This document shows, in pieces, positions 18,016 to 25,285 of a stretch of 64,000 nt of DNA. The stretch comes from Polaromonas eurypsychrophila (GTDB taxonomy: Bacteria; Pseudomonadota; Gammaproteobacteria; Burkholderiales; Burkholderiaceae_C). The notes beneath the pieces were generated by a model, which was not told the DNA's origin, did no database searches, and worked only from the letters and a program-made list of their open reading frames with translations. The DNA is taken from positions 62,001-126,000 of the forward strand of contig NZ_BMIG01000007.1 in NCBI RefSeq assembly GCF_014641715.1, given 5' to 3'. The translations under genes were made by a program, and so were the position numbers. Every line of letters begins with the position of its first letter. Positions within the stretch are counted from its first letter, which is position 1.

Positions 18016-18692
18016 GAAAGGCGAAAGCAAAATCCGTGGTAGTTAATCCCGATGCCATGCCGGTGTACCGCGCCCCCGAGCAGACCACGGAGCAAGCGTT
18101 ATCGCGCACGGCCTTGCGACCTTCGATCAACGGCGCATCGGTAATGAAGGCGTATCAGGGCAACATCATGGGCAAGGATGCTGACTTGTCCGAACTGGTG
18201 AAGGGACTCAGCGACTCATGCAAGCGTGTGAATGGCGGCGACCTGTCCACCCTGGAGGCGATGCTGGTTTCGCAGGCCACGGCGTTGCAAACGATATTCA
18301 CCAGTCTGGCACGCAGAGCGCAGGACCAGGAATATCAAAAGAATCTGGAGGCGTTTTTGGGGCTGGCCTTGAAAGCGCAGGCACAGAGCCGGGCGACCAT
18401 ATCGGCGCTGGTGGACTTGAAGTATCCCCGGCAAGCCACGTTTGTGAAGCAGGCCAACATTGCCCACGGGCCGCAACAGGTGAACAACGGGGCTGGTGCT
18501 GATGGTTCCGCGCGCGTACATGCGCAGGCGCACGGGGAAAAATCTGCACCTGAGCAAAGCAAACTATTGGAGGCAGAGCATGGGCAACCCGGCGGCAGGA
18601 TGGACACCAGAGCGGCGCAAGCGGCAGAGCGAAGCTATCAGGCGGTGGAAACCGTAGCAAAAATCCACCGGGCCAAAAAGCCCCGAGGGTAA
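18012..18692 (+). CDS. Conserved element protein, function unknown
   Basis: A 226-residue protein overlapping the preceding gene by 4 bp. The middle (about 85-155) is helical and conserved-looking: GDLSTLEAMLVSQATALQTI, LARRAQDQEYQKN, ALKAQAQSRATISALVDLKYP, then RQATFVKQANIAHGPQQVNNG. It is a regular member of such elements next to the small gene that begins MGNPAAGWTPERRK, whose frame overlaps its 3' end. Possible DNA-packaging or structural helper, but this is only a guess. Confidence 0.7.
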   Translation: MRKAKAKSVVVNPDAMPVYRAPEQTTEQALSRTALRPSINGASVMKAYQGNIMGKDADLSELVKGLSDSCKRVNGGDLSTLEAMLVSQATALQTIFTSLARRAQDQEYQKNLEAFLGLALKAQAQSRATISALVDLKYPRQATFVKQANIAHGPQQVNNGAGADGSARVHAQAHGEKSAPEQSKLLEAEHGQPGGRMDTRAAQAAERSYQAVETVAKIHRAKKPRG

Positions 18693-18804
18693 GGCGGCGG
18701 TGGCGCGGAATGGCTGGGCGGGGGGCTATTTGCTAATGCTACGAAAGGCCGTTAGTGAAATGAATCAGGTAATACGGCAGCAGCGTGAAGGCATAGGGTT
18801 ATGA
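18580..18804 (+). pseudogene. Broken copy of the MGNPAAGW small gene (amber mutation)
   Basis: The frame reads MGNPAAGWTPERRKRQSEAI RRWKP in the first 25 codons, then TAG at 18655 where the intact paralogue at 19816 has TGG (W). After the stop the frame continues with STGPKSPEGKAAVARNGWAG to TGA at 18802. It is a duplicate inactivated by one nonsense change, unless the amber codon is read through. Confidence 0.75.
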
Positions 18805-18875
18805 AGAATGATTTTCGTAGCGAAAGCGATTGGTAAGCTCGACGCGAGCATTGACGATTGTAAGATTCATTCTTA

Positions 18876-19514
18876 TTACGTGATTTGGAGTTGGGTAGCA
18901 GGGTACAGCCGCACAAATTTTGCCGCTTCGCTCACGTCCCCATCTAACCAGTTGGTGTAATCATCTCGATCCAGAATTACAACCATTCTTTTAGCGTCAA
19001 AGGGCATCAATACAGACTGCAAGAGTGGATAATCTTGGGCGTCAACAGTCAGCATCGTAAAACATTCAACAGATGTGCCGTCAGGCAAAGAAATTGACCA
19101 CCAAATTCCTGCGATGCCAAAAGGAGTTCCGTCCACCCGAGAAATACAAGCTTCGTTTATTCGTCCGCTTTTTAAGTCTGGTTCGAAGATTGCACTTACG
19201 GGAATGATGCATCGCTTATCAGTATTCCAAGCTTGGGAAAAAATAGCGCTTTTATGGATGGCCTCATAAGGAGTGTTGTATGAGGCGTGGCCTGACGTTG
19301 TTTCGGAGTATTGTGGTGATAAGCCGAAAAAGCCAAGACGCACATCTTTTTCAGGGGAGTCGCCGTCTACAGAAAATGAACCGGATCGCTTTTTAATAAA
19401 AAAGCTTTGTGTGCCGGCAAACACATTTTTATGCTGTTCACATTGAGGCAGCGCGATACCAAACGAACTTTTGAATACTGACGCATCGATTACGGTATGA
19501 AAATGGCTACACAC
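18876..19514 (-). CDS. Divergent SRAP (YedK/HMCES-like) protein
   Basis: A 212-residue protein starting MCSHFHTVI, with Cys2 that in SRAP proteins becomes the N-terminal nucleophile that cross-links abasic sites in single-stranded DNA. Further matches: GFFGLSPQYSET, NTPYEAIHKS in the position of the ARAET motif, RCIIPVSAIFEP for RCLVPADGFYEW, and MLTVDAQDYPLLQ. The usual HxRMP is replaced by MPFDAKRMVVIL. So it is a diverged family member and may have another activity. It is antisense to the rest of the element, AT-rich, and sits between two copies of a duplicated module, so it looks like inserted cargo. Confidence 0.75.
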   Translation of the reverse strand: MCSHFHTVIDASVFKSSFGIALPQCEQHKNVFAGTQSFFIKKRSGSFSVDGDSPEKDVRLGFFGLSPQYSETTSGHASYNTPYEAIHKSAIFSQAWNTDKRCIIPVSAIFEPDLKSGRINEACISRVDGTPFGIAGIWWSISLPDGTSVECFTMLTVDAQDYPLLQSVLMPFDAKRMVVILDRDDYTNWLDGDVSEAAKFVRLYPATQLQIT

Positions 19515-19689
19515 GATGTCTCCGAGAAGAAGTACTAAACCAACAAGTTTGCTTTATCACGGAGCACATTACAGTTGCAACAAGCGCATTTACAAAATTT
19601 ATAAAAAACTGCGTTTGTCGAATGTAAGGCCTCTGCCAACATCTTTGTAGGACTTTTTCTTAGGTCAAGAGCATGAGTTTTCCGGGACA

Positions 19690-19806
19690 GAATCGCCCCG
19701 CTGGCCGCAACAGGTGACAACAGAGCGGCTGGCGAATTACAAGGCAAGAAAGCGCAGGCACGCACGCATGGGAAAAACGCAGCGTCAGAGCAAAACAAAC
19801 TATTCT
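19690..19806 (+). pseudogene. Decayed second copy of the 3' end of the 226-residue gene
   Basis: GGCCGCAACAGGTGA, GCGCAGGCACGCACGCATGG and CAGAGCAAAACAAACTATT repeat, with drift, the DNA at 18468-18580 that ends the 18012-18692 gene. It lacks an open frame. With the following 19816 gene it forms a duplicate of the 18470-18804 module. The stretch 19515-19690 has no gene. Confidence 0.6.
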
Positions 19807-19815
19807 AGGTAGGGC

Positions 19816-20037
19816 ATGGGCAACCCAGCGGCAGGATGGACACCAGAGCGGCGCAAGCGGCAGAGCGAGGCAATCAAGCGGTGGAAACCGTGGAACCAGT
19901 CCACCGGGCCAAAAAGCCCCGAGGGTAAGGCGGTTGTATCGGGTAATGCCTGGACGGGGGGCGAGTGGCTGAAACTGCGTCAAGCCATCAAGGCATTGAA
20001 TCAGGCCATGCGTGAGCAGCGGGGCTGGCTGGGGTAG
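19816..20037 (+). CDS. Small element protein, intact MGNPAAGW copy
   Basis: A 73-residue basic protein starting MGNPAAGWTPERRKRQSEAI, with KRWKPWNQSTGPKSPEGKA and a helical C-terminus. The pattern recalls a homing-type or NUMOD-like DNA-binding motif (STGPKSPEGK), but the protein is too short for a nuclease. It is the intact paralogue of the broken gene at 18580. Confidence 0.65.
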   Translation: MGNPAAGWTPERRKRQSEAIKRWKPWNQSTGPKSPEGKAVVSGNAWTGGEWLKLRQAIKALNQAMREQRGWLG

Positions 20038-20263
20038 GGGGCAGTAAAGTCTGGCGCTTCGCAACGGGAAACCGGTTCGTGCTATTCGCGCTACTGCTAA
20101 CGCACAAAATGCCCGTCGTGCGCGCGCGTGCACGAGGCTTGAGGGTGGGGGCTGTAAAGCCTGGCGGTTTGTCGTGCTGGAAACCACACCGTACCCCGCG
20201 CGGAGAAAAAATTCCCCGTTTGAAAACAATCAAATTCGATCAAGCCAAAAGGGGGGGTATCAA

Positions 20264-20360
20264 AGGCAAAACCGGGGAACAAACCGGGGAACGTTTTGCA
20301 GTCTGTGAATCAAAAACCTAGCATTCATGCGGGTTTCAAGCCATCTTTAGAGAGGTTTCA
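20264..20360. repeat. Right-end repeat of the first element (attR-like)
   Basis: ACCGGGGAAC direct repeats are followed by TTTTGCAG, then CATTCATGCGGGTTTCAAGC, ATCTTT and GGTTTCACA. The order and most bases recur at 23395-23512. The GGTTTCACA end is a weak match to the tRNA-Pro 3' end (CTTTCACACCGACCA). I read it as the right end of the first element. The stretch 20038-20264 holds no gene. Confidence 0.5.
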
Positions 20361-20380
20361 CAAGAAAATATAATGGAATC

Positions 20381-20415
20381 AACGGCTTAGACGCTTCGGC
20401 TTCTAGGCCGTTTTT
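20381..20415 (+). terminator. Rho-independent terminator beyond the first right end
   Basis: A 14-bp imperfect stem AACGGCTTAGACGC / GCTTCTAGGCCGTT with a TTCG loop and T-run. It separates the element's plus-strand genes from the following IS relic. The remaining gap up to 20590 shows nothing recognisable. Confidence 0.65.
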
Positions 20416-20590
20416 CTTTGTAGGTTCTAAATATTCTCCAGGGGTCCACTGGGGGGGCCACCGCGTCTGTCCAAATTGTTCCAGAACGAGGTTGTGGGTT
20501 TTAAATTCGGTGTGTAACGGGGGCGGTCTTTTGACGTCACGCAAAACTCCGGCAACGACATTTTGTGGAGGTATTCACGTGCTCGGTGTG

Positions 20591-21034
20591 GAATTCCGCT
20601 GAAGTCTGACCCCCGAGTTTTCCATCAAATATTGACCCACACTCTTTGTGAGCAGTAGGTGCTCACGATGTGGATAAGTTCTTGGTTTTCTCCTTTTTGG
20701 GTCGAGTGAGTGGATCTGCCTCAAAGTGCGCCGCTGTTTCCGCGATTTTGTTGCCTCGATTCCCAGCCAGGTGGCCAGCTTCTCGGCGTAGGGATCGAGC
20801 TTGCTTGAGCTGACCCGCCTTTCGTAGTTGGGCTCAGTCTCATCTGATCGCAGGTACTTCTTTTCTGTGTTGCGAGCCAGGCCTGTACGCCTTGAGATCT
20901 CGCGGATGGACATCTGATCTCGCAATGCCCAACGCCTGATGACATTCAATGTCACCACGTCCACCACTCCTAATTTCTCCTGCTTTTAAAACAAGCAGAG
21001 TAGTGCCTACGTGGGTCAGATTTCGACGGAATTC
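20591..21034. mobile_element. IS21-family relic with both inverted ends (internal deletion)
   Basis: A 22-bp inverted repeat, GAATTCCGCTGAAGTCTGAC at 20591 and its 19/22 complement at 21013-21034, frames 444 bp. Inside is only the N-terminus of an IstA-like transposase. IS21 elements normally exceed 2 kb with istA and istB, so this is a deletion derivative with both ends kept, possibly mobilisable in trans. Confidence 0.6.
20700..20967 (-). pseudogene. Truncated IstA transposase N-terminus
   Basis: The frame starts MVDVVTLNVIRRWALRDQMS and has the helix-turn-helix SIREISRRTGLARNT typical of IS21 IstA, then KLDPYAEKLATWLGIEATKS. After about 90 residues it loses similarity and runs into unrelated sequence; the DDE catalytic core is absent. 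Confidence 0.7.
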
Positions 21035-21171
21035 AACATGACGCTGCTGTGTGCGTTGACGAACAGACCTTATGGCGTCTTTCAGTGATATTGATCGCGA
21101 TGCTTGCATCAAACACCGCGCTTATCCAAAGATATCTTTTCGTGTGCGGTGAAATGCACAAAGGTTGAATC

Positions 21172-22692
21172 ATGGCGAGAACCCCCAAAACCGCAAACTC
21201 CACAGGCAATGGCGGTCAACTTCAAAAGTGCCTCACGGGTATCAAAGGCTTTGATGAGATTACAGAAGGCGGGCTGCCAAGAAACAGAATCACATTGGTC
21301 AGTGGAGGACCTGGCTCTGGAAAAACCCTTCTGGGAATCGACTTCCTGGTCAATGGCGTAATTCATTACAAGGAGCGAGGAGTCTTCATGTCCTTTGAGG
21401 AAACAGAAGCCGAGCTTTATGAGGACGTCGCTTCTCTCAACCTGGATCTGTATGGCTTAGTTTCAAAAAAAGAAATTCGGTTCGAGTATGTTCTTTTGGA
21501 GCGCAGCGACATTGAGGAAAAAGGCGAATTCAATCTGGAGGGACTGTTTATCCGGCTTGAACTGGCCATTGACTCCATCGGCGCCAAGCGAGTGGTGCTG
21601 GATTCAATTGAGTCGTTGTTTGCCGGCATTACGGATGCGGGAATTCTCCGTCTGGAAATCAAGCGACTTTTCCGCTGGCTCAAGCAGAAGCAGGTGACCA
21701 CGATCATTACCGGCGAGCAGGGGCAAACTTCATTTACCCGGCACGGTCTTGAGGAATTTATTTCTGATTGCATCATCCTCCTGGATAACAGAGTCCGGCA
21801 ACAAGTTGCAACCCGCAGAATTCGTGTCATCAAATATCGTGGATCAAACCATGGAGCCAATGAATACCCTTTTGTGATTGATAAAAACGGGCTTTCCGTT
21901 ATTCCTATCACTTCGGCTGGGCTCGATCATCCGGGCACCGCCGAGAAAGTGTCGACAGGCGTGAGACCCCTCGACAAGCTGTTTGCGGGCGGTGGTTACA
22001 CCAGAGGCAGTACCGTACTCATTTCGGGTACAGCAGGCACGGGTAAAACCAGCCTTGCAGTCGCTTTTGCAGTGGACCGCTGCAAACAGGGCGAACGGTG
22101 TCTTTACGTGTCTTACGAAGAGTCTCCCGGGCAACTCATTCAAAATATGCGCTCTGTTGGTTTTGATCTTGAAAAATGGACAAAAAAAGGACTTTTAAAA
22201 ATCGTTTCCACCAGACCTGCCTTCTTTGGTCTGGAGATGCACTTGCTCGAGTTATACAAGATCCTTGAGGACTTCAAACCATCCTCGGTCGTGATAGATC
22301 CCTTGACAAGTCTTATCGGGCAAGCCGAGCAATCAGAGATCCAATCCATGCTGACCCGCATGATCGACGCCTTGAAATCCAAGGGCATCACCGGTGTGTT
22401 TACAAGCCTGGTCGCATCAACCGCCTCCAATGACACCAGCGGTGAAATCGGCGTCTCATCGCTGATTGACACCTGGATCGTCGTTAGGGAATTGGAAGAA
22501 GACAAGGGCAGAAAAAGGACTCGCGGCCTTTACATCGCCAAATCCAGAGGCACGGGCCATTCCAATGATGTGCAAAAAATGATTTTCAGCGATGATGGGA
22601 TTCATCTGCAACCCATGGAGGACGATGCGACCGCAAGCCCTGACCAGACAAAGAAAATGGGTAAAAGCACCAGTGCCAAAAAAATCAATTGA
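21172..22692 (+). CDS. KaiC-family double-domain ATPase
   Basis: A 506-residue protein with two RecA-like KaiC domains. Domain 1 has Walker A GGPGSGKT (about 45-52) and the catalytic glutamate pair in SFEETE (76-77); domain 2 has GTAGTGKT and the glutamates in VSYEESPGQ. Near the end, GVSSLIDTW aligns with the KaiC phosphorylation loop, with Ser-Ser in place of Ser431-Thr432 of the cyanobacterial protein, so autophosphorylation is plausible. There is no KaiA or KaiB nearby. It lies 40 bp upstream of a lone CheB-type esterase, inside a tRNA-Pro island, and is AT-richer than the core genes. Confidence 0.88.
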   Translation: MARTPKTANSTGNGGQLQKCLTGIKGFDEITEGGLPRNRITLVSGGPGSGKTLLGIDFLVNGVIHYKERGVFMSFEETEAELYEDVASLNLDLYGLVSKKEIRFEYVLLERSDIEEKGEFNLEGLFIRLELAIDSIGAKRVVLDSIESLFAGITDAGILRLEIKRLFRWLKQKQVTTIITGEQGQTSFTRHGLEEFISDCIILLDNRVRQQVATRRIRVIKYRGSNHGANEYPFVIDKNGLSVIPITSAGLDHPGTAEKVSTGVRPLDKLFAGGGYTRGSTVLISGTAGTGKTSLAVAFAVDRCKQGERCLYVSYEESPGQLIQNMRSVGFDLEKWTKKGLLKIVSTRPAFFGLEMHLLELYKILEDFKPSSVVIDPLTSLIGQAEQSEIQSMLTRMIDALKSKGITGVFTSLVASTASNDTSGEIGVSSLIDTWIVVRELEEDKGRKRTRGLYIAKSRGTGHSNDVQKMIFSDDGIHLQPMEDDATASPDQTKKMGKSTSAKKIN

Positions 22693-22731
22693 AGCAGGCG
22701 CAGGTTACTCACTAATTGCCTGGTTAGGCGC

Positions 22732-23337
22732 ATGAAAATATCCAAGCCCAACTTCGTTGTCGGCATTGGCGCCTCAGCCGGGGGGCTCAACGCCTACAAG
22801 GCGTTCTTTGAAGCCCTGCCTTCCAATACCGGTATGGCATTTGTAGTCATCGCCCATCTCACCCCTGACGCGCACAGCTACTTGGCAGAAATTTTGTCAC
22901 GGCACACCGAGATGACAGTTTTGCTTGCCGTCTCCGAAATGAAGGTGCAAGCCGATCAGATTTATGTGATTCCTGCCAACGCCGATCTTTTTCTGGAAAA
23001 CGGCACCTTGATTGTCACTTCGCCGCGCGCTAGAAGAAACGCACAGGTAGATATATTTTTCTCCTCGTTGGCAACGGCCATGGGCACACGTTCAGTCGGC
23101 ATTGTTTTTTCAGGCTATGACGGCGATGGCTCGGAAGGTTGCCAGCGCATAAGGGCGGCAGGGGGAACCACCTTTGCCCAAGACATTTCTGCGGAAGTAA
23201 GCGGCATGCCTCTCAGTGCACGCGCTACAGGCTGTATTGACTTCGTACTGGCGCCCGAAAAGATCCCGGCGGAATTGGAAAAAATGGCAACCAGATTCGT
23301 CAATAACGCCGAGCTTCGAGGCGGCTTTGACATTTAG
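22732..23337 (+). CDS. Stand-alone CheB-type methylesterase domain
   Basis: A 201-residue protein that is only the CheB catalytic domain, with no receiver domain. The triad is visible: Ser15 in GASAGG, His42 in IAHLTPD, Asp132 in SGYDGDG. CheB removes methyl esters from, or deamidates, glutamates of chemoreceptors; here no receptor, CheR or CheA gene is near. The spacing of 40 bp to kaiC suggests co-transcription and a shared pathway. The similar domain is often part of CheB-CheR-PAS fusions, so this could act on another methylated protein. Confidence 0.85.
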   Translation: MKISKPNFVVGIGASAGGLNAYKAFFEALPSNTGMAFVVIAHLTPDAHSYLAEILSRHTEMTVLLAVSEMKVQADQIYVIPANADLFLENGTLIVTSPRARRNAQVDIFFSSLATAMGTRSVGIVFSGYDGDGSEGCQRIRAAGGTTFAQDISAEVSGMPLSARATGCIDFVLAPEKIPAELEKMATRFVNNAELRGGFDI

Positions 23338-23394
23338 TGGTCTTGATCCGCAAGTGATGGTCGAGGCCCACTTGACATACACGCCGTAAAAAAG

Positions 23395-23515
23395 GATAAA
23401 GGGGTATCAAACGCAAAGCGGGGGTACAAACGGGGGTACAAATTCGATTTCAATTTTGCAGAACCTGGTATCCATGCGGGTTTCAAACAATCTTTCAAGC
23501 GGTTTCACACGACCA
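23395..23515. repeat. Right-end repeat of a second element (attR-like)
   Basis: Two GCGGGGGTACAAACGGGGGT-type repeats, TTTTGCAG, CATGCGGGTTTCAAAC, ATCTTTCAAG and GGTTTCACACGACCAG repeat the layout at 20264-20360. The final TTTCACACGACCAG differs from the tRNA-Pro 3' end TTTCACACCGACCAG by one missing C. This marks the probable outer boundary of the island; chromosomal rdgC starts right after. Confidence 0.55.
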
Positions 23516-23524
23516 GATCAGACT

Positions 23525-23558
23525 AAAAGCCGGTCAGCGCATGCTGACCGGCTTTTTT
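23525..23558. terminator. Bidirectional terminator between the island and rdgC
   Basis: Perfect 14-bp stem AAAAGCCGGTCAGC / GCTGACCGGCTTTT with a GCAT loop, A-run on the left and T-run on the right. It can end rdgC on the minus strand and island transcription on the plus strand. Confidence 0.85.
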
Positions 23559-23588
23559 CATGGCCTTGTACTGGCGCTGTCGGGCGCT

Positions 23589-24557
23589 CTATGCTGCGGC
23601 AGCCAGTTCTGATACATGGCTTTTTGGTGTTGCATCATTGTTCAGCTCGCCACCCAGCGCTTCAAGAAGATCGGGAATCAGCGCTGACAACTCGCCCGTC
23701 AGAATGGCCGCATCGGTATCGAAACCATCATCGTCCTTGCCCTTGTCGCCGATGCCGTCGAGTACCACGTCGAGCAGCTTGAGTTTTTTGATTTGTCCTG
23801 CCTCGCTCAGGACAAAAGACACGCGGTCATTCCAGGTCATGGCCAGTTGCGTTGGCACTTTGCCGGCTGCGATGTGCTTCGCCACCTCGTCAATCTCCAG
23901 CGTATGGCGAGAATAACGGACGGTCGATTTTTCGTCGTCGGGCATCTTGAGTTCGCAATCACGGTCCACGGTGAAACCGACCGGCGCTTCCTGGCTGGAC
24001 AGCCAGTGCGACATGGACGCTGCGGCCGACAGGGTGGTTTGCACTGGCTGTGCCTTGAGGCTGGCGGAACCGGGCACGCTGCTGAGGGCCTCGACCAGGA
24101 AGCTCACCACCTTGTCTGCGCCTGTGAGACTGCCGGAATCGACCACCAGAAATTTATGCACGGGATTTATCCACAAGGTCGTGGATGATTGTTTGGTGAA
24201 GGCGCGCGGCATGAGGTCCATCAGGACTTCTTCCCTGAACTCCTTTTTGATCTTGGCGCCGACGCGTTCACGGCCGGTTTCCTGTTTGTATTTCTCGATG
24301 CGTTCCTCGACGGCGGCCTTGATGGCCGATGCAGGCACGGGACGGCGTTCGGTGCACAGGCGCACGATGAGCTGGCGGTTGATGGTTTCCACGAGTGCCG
24401 TGCTCTTGTTGCCGCGCGGGGCCACCCATCCGCTGGATTCAGGCTGCGTGGCACCACAGGGCAGAAAGCGTGTGGCCTGCAGGGCTTCTTCAAGCGCGCC
24501 CAGGGGTGGGAGTACAAAATCATCTGCAATGCGAAAGAAAGACGCGCTTTTGAACAT
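23589..24557 (-). CDS. rdgC: Recombination-associated protein RdgC
   Basis: A 322-residue protein matching the RdgC pattern: start MFKSASFFRIADDFVLPPLG, GWVAPRG near residue 45, RLCTERRPVPASAIKAAVEE, and VRYSRHTLEIDEVAKHIAAG. RdgC forms a ring around DNA, is nucleoid-associated and limits RecA loading. Length fits (about 300). It is transcribed alone toward the terminator at 23525. The 24558-24672 gap holds no gene. Confidence 0.95.
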   Translation of the reverse strand: MFKSASFFRIADDFVLPPLGALEEALQATRFLPCGATQPESSGWVAPRGNKSTALVETINRQLIVRLCTERRPVPASAIKAAVEERIEKYKQETGRERVGAKIKKEFREEVLMDLMPRAFTKQSSTTLWINPVHKFLVVDSGSLTGADKVVSFLVEALSSVPGSASLKAQPVQTTLSAAASMSHWLSSQEAPVGFTVDRDCELKMPDDEKSTVRYSRHTLEIDEVAKHIAAGKVPTQLAMTWNDRVSFVLSEAGQIKKLKLLDVVLDGIGDKGKDDDGFDTDAAILTGELSALIPDLLEALGGELNNDATPKSHVSELAAAA

Positions 24558-24672
24558 GAAATTCCGGAAATGTGAAAGGAGAGGGAGTGTGACGACAACC
24601 GGGCGGTGCCAGGAGCACGGCGAGATGGAATAAGTTTAAGGCACGTGAAGCGTGCACTGCGGCGCGAAGGTT

Positions 24673-25218
24673 CTAGGTGATGTCCAGCACATGAATGCCG
24701 TAGCTGCCCTGGCGCCTGTCGGCGAAGTAATATTCCAGCGTGGTCTTCACGGTTTTAAAGGCGATCTCTTCCCAAGGAATGTCAGCCTCGGCGAACAGCC
24801 GGGCCTCAATCGTTTCGTGGCCAGGTCGGAACTGGTCGCTGAGCAACCTGGCCCGGTAAAACATATGAACTTGGCCGACGCGCTCGACATTGAGCATGCT
24901 GAAAAGCGACTCCATTTCGAACTGCGCACCGGCTTCCTCAATGGTTTCCCGCGCGGCGCCCTGGGAGGTGGTTTCGTTCAGTTCCATGAAGCCTGCGGGC
25001 AAGGTCCACTTGCCCCAGCGCGGTTCGATATTGCGCTTGCAAAGCAGCACACGATCACCCCAATGCGGGACCGTGCCAACCACGTTGAGCGGGTTTTCGT
25101 AGTGAATGGTGCCGCAGGCCGGACAGACCGCCCGCTCCTTGGTGTCGCCGTCGTCGGGCACCCGGTAGGCCACAGTGCTGCCGCAGTTTTTGCAATGTTT
25201 GATCGGACTGCGGTACAT
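24673..25218 (-). CDS. NUDIX hydrolase with N-terminal zinc ribbon
   Basis: A 181-residue protein. Two knuckles, HCKNCGS (about 8-14) and VCPACGTIHYENP, form the zinc ribbon seen in NADH pyrophosphatase-like NUDIX proteins. The Nudix box is complete: GFMELNETTSQGAARETIEE followed by AGA. It probably hydrolyses a nucleotide diphosphate linkage; NAD(H) or ADP-ribose is possible, but the SQPWPFPxS motif of NudC is absent. It follows the dctP-like gene after a terminator, so it is likely transcribed separately. Confidence 0.9.
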   Translation of the reverse strand: MYRSPIKHCKNCGSTVAYRVPDDGDTKERAVCPACGTIHYENPLNVVGTVPHWGDRVLLCKRNIEPRWGKWTLPAGFMELNETTSQGAARETIEEAGAQFEMESLFSMLNVERVGQVHMFYRARLLSDQFRPGHETIEARLFAEADIPWEEIAFKTVKTTLEYYFADRRQGSYGIHVLDIT

Positions 25219-25242
25219 GCGGCCAAGTGTAGATTGAAAAGT

Positions 25243-25265
25243 AAAAAGGCTCCTCGCGGAGCCCT
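25243..25265 (-). terminator. Terminator of the gentisate operon
   Basis: On the minus strand, GGCTCC-GCGA-GGAGCC is followed by five T, 23 bp after the stop of the TRAP binding-protein gene. Confidence 0.75.
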
Positions 25266-25285
25266 TTGCAAAGCCACGACCTGGA

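Larger units (their letters stand above)
11861..20358. mobile_element. Integrative element at tRNA-Pro(GGG), DUF3987-primase type
   Basis: The element begins at the tRNA-Pro 3' end and carries, all on the plus strand except one gene: integrase, two unknown genes, an AlpA-like gene, a small gene, a TOPRIM-DUF3987 primase, two small conserved genes, a broken gene, a minus-strand SRAP gene, and an intact small gene. Repeats of GGGGAAC type lie at both ends (11988-12056 and about 20268-20292), as expected of integrase arm sites. There are no capsid, conjugation or lysis genes, so it resembles a satellite or mobilisable island. The right boundary is inferred from the repeat at 20264-20358 and is not exact. 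Confidence 0.65.

Noticed and set aside
19515..19600. Possible LexA box before the SRAP gene
   Set aside because: No CTGT-N8-ACAG match was found in the upstream region.
11861..23515. Complete prophage
   Set aside because: No capsid, portal, terminase large subunit, tail or lysis genes; the gene set fits a satellite-like integrative element.
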